A stretch of DNA of 64,000 nucleotides. Source: Gonocerus acuteangulatus. Taxonomy: Eukaryota; Arthropoda; Insecta; Hemiptera; Coreidae. The stretch is from positions 91,972,176 to 92,036,175 of the forward strand of contig OX328124.1 in the NCBI GenBank assembly GCA_946811695.1, written 5' to 3'. Below, in pieces: positions 56,454-64,000 of the stretch (positions are counted from its first letter, which is position 1; the number at the start of each line of letters is the position of its first letter). The notes beneath the pieces are model-generated. The model did not search any database and was not told the origin of the DNA. It was given only the letters and a program-made list of their open reading frames with translations. Both the position numbers and the translations under genes were made by a program.

Positions 56454-57015
56454 CAGTGTTGGGCAAAACTAACGTTAGTAAACTAAACTAACGTTAGTTT
56501 TCCCTAACTAAAACTAAACTAATGTTATATTTTTAGTTTTAGTTTAGTTTTAGATTTGTATAATTATAAATCATATGGACTCCGTTTTTAATAATGCAAT
56601 TAGTTTAGTTTAGTAAAAGAGACCTAAATTTGTGATTTTAGTTTAGTTTTAGTTTTTAGTTAACTAATTTAGTTTATCAAAGAACATATGTTTTCAAATT
56701 ACGAGAAAAAGCCACAATTTCTTATTCTTAAGCAAGTTCTATTAGTTTTAATAATTTACTTAATTATCGAAATAACATATGATTTATATTAATTCATGTT
56801 ATTTTAGTAAAACTAAACTAAACTAAATTTTTAGTTTAGTTTTTAGTCAATTCCCAAAGATTTAGTTTTAGTTTTAGTTTAGTTAAAATCCATTAATTAG
56901 TAAAATTTTAGTTTTAGTTTTTTTTAGGTAGCAATTTTTAGTTTAGTTTTAGTTTATTCCAAAAAGTGAATTTAGTTTTAATTTTAGTTTTAGTTTTTAG
57001 TTTTGCCCAACATTG
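56454..57015. mobile_element. hAT-type MITE, 562 bp, exact 8-bp duplication
   Basis: Ends CAGTGTTGGGCAAAACTAA and complement of CAATGTTGGGCAAAACTAA. The flanks CTGTCACC are exact at 56446-56453 and 57016-57023. An 8-bp duplication and CAGTGTTGGGC ends are hAT features. The interior is built of many TTTAGTTTTAGTT blocks in both orientations. Confidence 0.92.
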
Positions 57016-57023
57016 CTGTCACC

Positions 57024-57234
57024 TTGGTTTTTAATCTGGATTAATCGAATTTTTTTTTTAAAAAGAAACTTCTGGTCTGCCTACTTATAGACTAAATATA
57101 TAAAATATAATGCAACACAACACCTTGACCACGGCAGTTAATAGACAAGTGCTAATGAAGCATTGCAAAACAGGATACCATTTCCTATGCTCGGAATACA
57201 AAAAAGAATTTAATTCTGAAATTTTAAGTTGATT

Positions 57235-57273
<39 letters not shown>

Positions 57274-57970
57274 TTAAACCACGGTTATTTTTTATGAGTT
57301 CTGAAACATAAAATATTGTAGCCGGCACTTCCGGGATGGGTCACCGCGAGGAAGAAACTCGCTAAAACGTTTAATATCGTGCTTTACGACTTAATAAATT
57401 TGACTAAATACCTCGAAACGCGAAAAGGGCATGCAGAAAAATAAAAAAGGGCATTCGAAAAGGGACATTCATAAAAATCATCCCCCTCGCAGGAGCTGCG
57501 TCATCATAGCTCGTTTCAATATAATGCTTACCTACTGTATAACTTGTTTTTGAAAGCTTAGAATAACAAATTATAATATTTTGCTTTCTAACTGCTATTT
57601 TTATTGTGAAAGTATCTCTTTTCGTCAAACAAATTTAAATATGTGTTGGAGAAAAATCTCCTGACATAATTAGGGGGGGGGGATCCTAACGGGCGGAAAG
57701 GGAAAGTAGCAAATTGTAGAAATAAATAAGTTCATTTTAAGAAGATATCTATTCTTTAGGGAAGAGATAAATGAATATTTTTGGTGAGTGGTAACGTCTT
57801 GTGAAAAACTAAGAATTTTACGTAGGTTAGTTTAGGAAGCCGATAAAACTTTCAACAAATAATAATTTAAGGTTATTGTATGCAAAAACATAAGGCATAA
57901 TAATGTGAAATACGGATATATTTAATCTATCAAATTTTTATATGAATCATATTGACACTGGAGGCTTTGA
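57024..57970. other. Repeat fragments, no gene
   Basis: (TA)n(CA)n at 57235-57271 joins the right module of the 26925 repeat (TTCTGAAACATAAAATATTG, GGCACTTCCGGGATG). The CTCGCAGGAGCTGCGTCATC repeat is at 57486. A G9 run is near 57672. Confidence 0.6.
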
Positions 57971-57975
57971 TTTGA

Positions 57976-58900
57976 GAAAATAAGTCAACCAATGTCATAC
58001 AATCAAAATATAAATTATCTAAATTCGATAAAACTAACCCTCTAGCTAAACTGTTTTACAAGAATAACTTTAATTATCTTCTATCGCTGTATCCAGATGC
58101 ACTCCTAGCATTTACAGACGGATCAAAATCTAGAGAAGGCACTGGATCAGCAGCTATAATAAGAAATTCAAAATTTGGCGTCAAATTAAACTACAAATCA
58201 ACCGTTTTTTCAGCAGAATTACAGGGGATACTTTTGGCTTTAAGAAATATAACTATAGTTCGAAATAAGACAATCATCATATGTTCCGATTCACTAAGTT
58301 CTCTACTCTCCCTCATTAACATATACGAGACAAATATACTAGTGACAAAGATATTTCAAGAAATACAGCACTTACAAACTTACAGCATAAAAGTAGTACT
58401 TCTGTGGATACCCGGACACATGGATATCTCAGGGAACACAGAACCTGACAAATATGCAAAACAAGTTACAGAAAAATGTACAGTCGACGTGGAAGAATTA
58501 ACGGTACAAGACTTACACACTAACATAAAAACTTACTTACAAAACGAATGACAAAAAAACATGGACGAACATGACAAACAACAAACTAAAAGAAATCAAG
58601 ACACCCGTTTGTGTTTGGCCCTCCAGCAACCGATCGAGCAGAAGAGACGAAGTCGTCCTTACTCGATTGCGTATCGGGCATACGTTACTGACACATCGCC
58701 ATTTAATGACGAGACAGGACGGACCAGTTTGTGACATTTGCAACAGAAACTTGACTATAAAACACATACTAACTGACTGCAAAAAACGCGACGGATTAAA
58801 TCTACCAAACGACATGAATGAACTCTTGACGGAAAACAGTCCACACATAAACACAATTCTCACTTACCTTAAAGATACAAACATTTACTATTACATTTAA
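57976..58900 (+). pseudogene. LINE ORF2 C-terminal part: RNase H plus CCHC-type end
   Basis: 57976-58551 encodes a LINE RNase H: LLAFTDGSKSREGTGSAA (first Asp), FSAELQGILLALRN (Glu), IICSDSLSSLLSL (Asp), LLWIPGHMDISGNTEPDKYA (His and last acidic). A TGA (probably once TGG) ends it. One frame over, 58571-58900 continues with NNKLKEIKTPVCVW, RRDEVVLTRLRIGHTLLTHR and CDICNRNLTIKHILTDC, a C-X2-C-X8-H-X4-C motif. The reverse transcriptase and upstream parts are absent, so this is a 5'-truncated copy with one frameshift and one nonsense change. It is the best preserved LINE tail in the window. Confidence 0.92.
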
Positions 58901-59859
58901 AATATACGCATTATAAAATCTATAAAAATATGTATGACTTAACGTGAAGTTGCGTAATAGACAGTTTTTTAAAACCTAAAATGTGCAATACACATTCCCG
59001 TATTGCCTCTTTCTAAATTTTGGAATAATTCAATAGTGTAAAATTTTAACTCTTTTTATTTTATTTTATTTTCATTTTTTGTTTTCTTAGTTGCTCTAAA
59101 TTTTTTAAGCCTTTTGTTTACCTAGAATAACTGCAAGTACTTATACTTTTAACTTTTTTAACTGTTACTGGTATCTTCTTCGAACATCTGGATAAGAGCG
59201 AGTCACTACATATGCGAGCTCTATAATAAATAAAAACACAACAAAATATAAATGAAATAATGATTATTCAAGCACCCTTTAAACCTAATAAAATTATTAA
59301 AAAGTGTACTATACTGATTGTAAGGTCAGAGGGATATATTTGCATATGGTGGATAGTACTATATGACTAACAGGGTCAGGTCCGCCCACGCTAGAGCATA
59401 GCCTTCAAAGGAACCCTGACACTCCAGCTTGTGAGTACGTTCAAGTCATATCTATCGATGCAACAGAATAAAAGTTTTGTTTATACATTCCATAGAATCA
59501 ACCCGTTTCATGATATTTTCATGTCATACATTCTCAAGACTCAAAAAATCCACCGCTAAAATATTTTAAGGTACTTTAAGAGGATCAACACTTTTCAGAG
59601 TATTCGGGCGGTGAAGGCAGCTGCGGTCAAAAAGCAGTCAAACAAGCTCCAGAAAGTCTGCTACATAAGAAGCCACCACCGCTGTTTTTTTTTATTTAGG
59701 ATTCCATCGAGTTTGCCAAACGATCCTCAACGAAGGACAGCAGGTAATTTAACTTTACTTAGGATGTTACATATTCTATTCGACATACGTTGAACACAAT
59801 ATAACGTAATCCTGAGGCCTGAACAACACAAGACAAATACAAAACAAGTTTATACAGGC
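58901..59859. other. LINE 3' trailer, then no gene seen
   Basis: The T- and A-rich sequence to about 59250 could be the 3' untranslated part of the preceding LINE. No later motif recognised. Confidence 0.4.
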
Positions 59860-60080
59860 ACTAACTGACTGGTAAAGCTAATAAAACCAACTGTAGAACC
59901 TTCTTCGAAATATAAATGGCCCCCAACAAGGATAGACCAAGACGTATTGACAAGACAACGCATTGGACACACATTCTTCACTCACTCGTACTTAATCCAC
60001 AGAAATGACAAACTTATTTGCAAATATTGTAACGGGAATTAACGATAAAACATATAATAACAGAATGTAGACAGAGGAAT
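59860..60080 (+). pseudogene. LINE C-terminal relic
   Basis: RIDQDVLTRQRIGHTFFTHS then YLIHRNDKLICKYCNGN and KHIITECRQ match the RLRIGHT..TH.YL and C..C.....KHI...C end of LINE ORF2, with a stop within the zinc motif. Confidence 0.82.
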
Positions 60081-61445
60081 CGACTGCATATACCTTATGG
60101 CGTTCATGAACTGCTAACATAGAAAATTCCACATAACGTCGTTACAAATGCAAAGTATCGAAAGTGAAAAAGGTTGGTACCTTATAGATGACTTTACATA
60201 TATTTTATACTATGATATATTTTAATTAGACTTAATCCGCATTCGCTAGTTTGATTTTCTGTAATTGATAATTATTTTTCTTTAATTTTCGAGAGTTTGC
60301 CACAACGTACATCAGTAAACAGCAATCAGAAAAATTAATAATGAAAAATGCATTTTTTCACATTCGATACTTTGCATTTGTACCGACGATAAAAAAAACA
60401 ATTCAAAAACATTTTCAATACATAAACATCTATGTATCTTGGAGAACCTATTGACACTGTGTGAATATAAATCAACACATGAAGGATTTTACCCGGATTT
60501 AATATTCACTTCCAAACTTTAATATTTATGGACCTAAAATGAAATTTGAAATCACAATAGACTTTACCACAACTTAATATATGATGCCTGCTGATGAACC
60601 AGAATAAGTTCGAAATATAAACTAATAATTTAAACAATTTTTGAGAGCAACTCCTGCCACTTTCTTCAAGTGCACTTTTAACTTATGCTAATAGTATTTA
60701 ACTTTCCATTTAATACAAATAATTAAAATATTTGTAGTCTTAAAAAATGGAACATATAGAAAAAAAAATGCACACATTGCAGGGTTACTGAAATCAGGAA
60801 GGAAAAAATATGGATCCTTTGAACGCATAAAAACAGATCTGTTCCATAGAAGCAATTATTTCACAATACATATACAGATGCATGCATAATGTGCGTACTG
60901 ATAAGCTGCACGTTGTTGAATGAGCGGCCTTGAACTTTAGGAGAAAATTCTCATAGATATGCAAGTTATGCAACCCGAGGCCGACGAGGAATGTTGTAGT
61001 TAGAGATTACCATCCGAGCAGAATATCATCAAGGCAACAATATATATTAAATATTCATATAATGTTACAGAAAAATTATAATGTTCAGAATGTTAAGCAG
61101 TTAAATGTTGACATATTTAAACATAATTTTATGTAAATGTAAAAGGTTACATGCCTTTAGACATGTATAAATTTTGATAATTATCTGCGAATATTTTAAA
61201 GATATGAATCAATTACAGGGAAAATATGAATGTACTATTATTTTTGTTTTCATAATTACTGTATCATAAGTAATACAATTTATAGGTAGGTAACAAAAAT
61301 AACGTAAAATATGATAATCACCACGTTTTCGGATTCATTTTGCGATGAAGCTTGATAAATGTGCACATCAGCTCACATATTTTATTTATTTATATGTAGC
61401 AGAAGATGAAATTCGAACAAAAACACTCACTTCCTACACTACTCC
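60081..61445. other. No gene seen
   Basis: At 60592-60628, CTGCTGATGAACCAG...AGTTCGAAAT looks like a truncated relative of the foldback F hammerhead-like motif (low confidence). Otherwise AT-rich. Confidence 0.4.
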
Positions 61446-61600
61446 TTTATTATGCTCTACATGTTTCGCGTTCCTATGACGCCTCTTCAGGAGCTCTTAA
61501 AGTAATATACAATTACACCCTACACCACCGAAAACCTACCATGCGGAAGGGTAGGGCCACGTCTGGACTGATGAGATCAATCATCTCCATTGCGCATCAG
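61446..61600 (-). repeat. Copy of the family G hammerhead-bearing sequence
   Basis: Shares TTATGCTCTACATGTTTCGC and CTCTTCAGGAGC with 3703-3749, and AGGGCCACGTCT with AGAGCCACGTCC at 3805. No second arm was found. Confidence 0.72.
61454..61496 (-). ncRNA. Hammerhead-ribozyme-like motif, family G copy 2
   Basis: Minus strand: GAGCTC, CTGAAGA, extra G, stem II GCGT/ACGC, GAAAC, loop AT, GTA, GAGC. Stem I GCTC/GAGC is identical to the 3.7-kb copy although the sequences between have diverged. Confidence 0.5.
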
Positions 61601-61659
61601 CTGTTTAAAATCGATCTGCCAGTGGATTAAGTATACACAGGTAAATCAAGTGTGGCCAA

Positions 61660-62330
61660 TTCTCAGTGAGTAAAGGACACCCCAGATGTTCTTGGTATGA
61701 CGTTGTTCAATGCCTTGTAACAAATTAGTAACCAGCGAATAACAGGTGGTGTAAATTTAAAAATTCCAAGAGTTTCCTAGGAGCTTATAGATTATACACT
61801 GAGCAGCGACTGAGGGTCTAAAAGTAATTCAATCAAAACAAAATAATTATCTACCTTAAACTTTAACAAATTTTATTAGAGTAAATTTAAATTATAATAG
61901 ACTCTAGAATTTTCAACCTCAATTGGCAAGTTTTAGCAATGACTTTCAAGAAAGTTATGTTCGACCTCGCAACAACCCCAGAGCTCAGGGCAAACTACTT
62001 CCTAAATGGATAGTAGTGATTATTGTCGGTCAGGGATAAGAGTGGGTATGTAAAACAAGCTTAGGAACTAATATCTAATTCATTTCCTCAAAACAAACAA
62101 ACATGAAACACTAACATACAATATTAAACCAATGCACCTATATCAGAAATAAAGTCCGACTCGCAGGAACTGCGTCACCTTAGCGTAATTTCATAATGTT
62201 CATATCCCTAGTAGCATTTGGGATGGTTGGAAAATAAACGTTCATAGAAACGATATCAACACTTTCCTCAATCTATCTAGGATTTATCCAGATGACATTG
62301 CTCAACCCAAAGAACGTTTCGAACGTATTT
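61660..62330. other. No gene seen
   Basis: Contains the AAAGTCCGACTCGCAGGAAC repeat at 62151. Confidence 0.4.
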
Positions 62331-62335
62331 TCATT

Positions 62336-62755
62336 ATTTCTAAAGTAAATGAACCAAATAAATTATATTTGTTAGTAAAATAGATTTTTATTATGTCATT
62401 ATTTACATCTTGAGATAATAAATTTGTTCATAGAGCTACAAAATACGATTATAACTTTACTAACAGTTATAATTTATTTGGTTTATTTACTTTAGAAATT
62501 TTAATTGTTAGTAAAATCGATTTTTATTACATCATTATCAACTTCTTGAAATAATAAATTTGTTTTTAGACCTATAAAAGCAAAATTTATTATTTCAAGA
62601 AATAGATAATGACTTAATAAAAATCGTTTTTACTAACAATTATAATTTATTTGGTTTATTTACTTTAGAAATTATAATTGTTCGATTTTATTTTATTTTA
62701 TTATGTCATTATCTACTTCTTGAAATAATAGATTTCTTTTTATAGGTCTTATGCT
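62336..62755. repeat. Alternating direct and inverted repeat cluster
   Basis: Blocks such as TTATAATTTATTTGGTTTAT, ATTGTTAGTAAAATCGATTT and CTTGAAATAATAAATTTG recur in both orientations at least three times, so the region can fold on itself in several registers. Origin unknown. Confidence 0.8.
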
Positions 62756-62759
62756 TTGT

Positions 62760-63331
62760 ACTATTAGCACAGCAATTCTAAAGATGAATTTCTTGTAATA
62801 AAAGACCGTTGATATAAAACTATTTAGAGCAACAAAATTTCTAATTTCCAAAAATGTATATAACCCGGAAATAACACTTTCCGTTGCGTGATGTTTTTAT
62901 CTTTCATATTTGAGGGTTCGTGAGTTGAGCCGCGTTCATCTATTAAAGTTAAAATGATTTAACGGTCTATAGGGCTAAGCCATACACGCCATTTTACAAT
63001 TACCTACATTTTAACATTCTTTCACCGCAACTACTCACAGATATGAGCATACATCCTTTTATAAATATGTATATACCTCATTTAATATAATTGTTCAGTT
63101 ATAAGGTTAATCATTCAATTATAAGGTAACCAAGATTTTGGGGTTCAGTCATAAAAATTCATAAAGCTACATTTAATGTTAGTATTATCCGTTGTTATTA
63201 TCAGTAAATTTGGATTGTATTTTAAAAATCCTTTTGTCTTTAATTCACCTTTCATAATGATATTAACATTTTTTGGATTTTTTTTAAAATTTATATTTCA
63301 TGTTTTTTTTATAATGCCAACTGCAGGAGTT
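62760..63331. other. No gene seen
   Basis: AT-rich. A hydrophobic open frame of 65 codons at 63176 is probably chance. Confidence 0.4.
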
Positions 63332-63392
63332 CGGCCACTAATTCAGGTACCAGCCACGCCCGACGTTGCTTAACTTCGGTGATCAGATTTTA
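63332..63392 (-). mobile_element. 5S-derived SINE fragment
   Basis: Complement reads TCACCGAAGTTAAGCAACGT then GGGCGTGGCTGGTACCTGAA, the middle of the 5S SINE head at 7870. No body or A-tail. Confidence 0.82.
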
Positions 63393-64000
63393 TGGTATTA
63401 TTGTTATTTCTAAGAAGATTCGATATCTGCAGTCTGTTTTGTTCTTTTAGACAATGCCCATCTCCACGCATCTCAACGTCTGTAAAATACCCAACAACGT
63501 TCTGGTTTCTTAGATGTTTATATATATTAAGTTTGTCACTCTGTAAAACATTTCCATCCGCTATAATGACTTTATCAGGCAGATTGATTCACCCAAATAT
63601 TAGTACATTTAATATCTAAAATAAAAATTAATTTATTTTACCATTTTCTCTCCTGTATATTTTTTTATAATTGCATTTTGATTTTCGAATAAATAGTTCC
63701 CTACATAAAAATAAAATTTCTGGTAATACCAAACGATACAGAATATTATATTAATAAAATTAATTGCACAAATTGTAACAAGGTGTATATTGGAGAGTCG
63801 TCACAGTTAAAAAATGTAGATGAGTTTGATAATAAAACTGCTTCAGCTAATCATTAAATAAAATATAAGCCCGTATTCGATTAAACAAATGTAGAAGCAC
63901 AAAGTAGTCAAACAAAGGAAATAAATAAAATGAAACATAAATATTATTGAAAAAAAAAACACAGACATATAATATTTAGATAGTGTATTTTTTCAATTAC
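63393..64000. other. No gene seen
   Basis: AT-rich with an A-run near 63952. Confidence 0.4.

Noticed and set aside
60592..60628. A further hammerhead motif at CTGCTGATGAACCAG
   Set aside because: Stem II would overlap the core and the cleavage triplet is missing. At best a truncated relic.

Overview
The window is AT-rich, non-coding animal nuclear DNA built almost wholly from transposable elements and their relics. The mix (a Jockey/I-like LINE with a CCHC gag and apurinic-type endonuclease, mariner, Tc1, pogo, piggyBac-like, hAT-like and Transib-like DNA transposons, 5S-rRNA- and tRNA-derived SINEs, Penelope-type foldbacks) suggests an arthropod. A chelicerate is only a guess. No host protein-coding gene could be recognised.

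Layout. 1-2625: 5' part of a LINE on the minus strand, with an intact gag ORF and an open endonuclease ORF running off the left edge. 2.6-12.4 kb: intergenic sequence with a foldback carrying a hammerhead-like motif, 5S and tRNA SINEs and a deleted mariner. 12.47-13.70 kb: a mariner relic invaded by a foldback with perfect 153-bp arms. 13.7-32 kb: LINE RNase H relics, more foldbacks, two TTAA-flanked MITEs, a piggyBac-like element and a Tc1 element that itself carries a foldback. 32.57-37.40 kb: a tandem array of 55 units of exactly 88 bp, with a 5-unit higher-order repeat at its distal end. 37.4-48 kb: SINEs, foldbacks, a 143-bp tandem repeat and a LINE tail. 48.6-50.75 kb: a decayed pogo-like transposon. 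53.9-55.94 kb: a SINE split by a 1844-bp Transib-like element, itself split by a 425-bp TIR MITE. 56.45-57.02 kb: a hAT MITE. 57-64 kb: LINE C-terminal relics, another hammerhead-like motif, a SINE fragment and unassigned AT-rich DNA.

Two systems stand out. (1) The Transib-like element has ends that read like a recombination signal sequence pair: CACAGTG heptamers, a 23-nt spacer at one end and a 13-nt spacer at the other, each followed by an ACAAAAAYC nonamer, with a GC-rich 5-bp target duplication (CGCCG) that is confirmed by the interrupted SINE. (2) At least six short foldback elements, with a non-palindromic 3' tail of related sequence in five of them and 13-15-bp target duplications in the clearest cases, carry hammerhead-ribozyme-like cores (CTGANGA, hairpin, GAAAC, GTC or GTA) in their arms. 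Stem I pairing is supported in several copies. Both interpretations rest on sequence reading alone.
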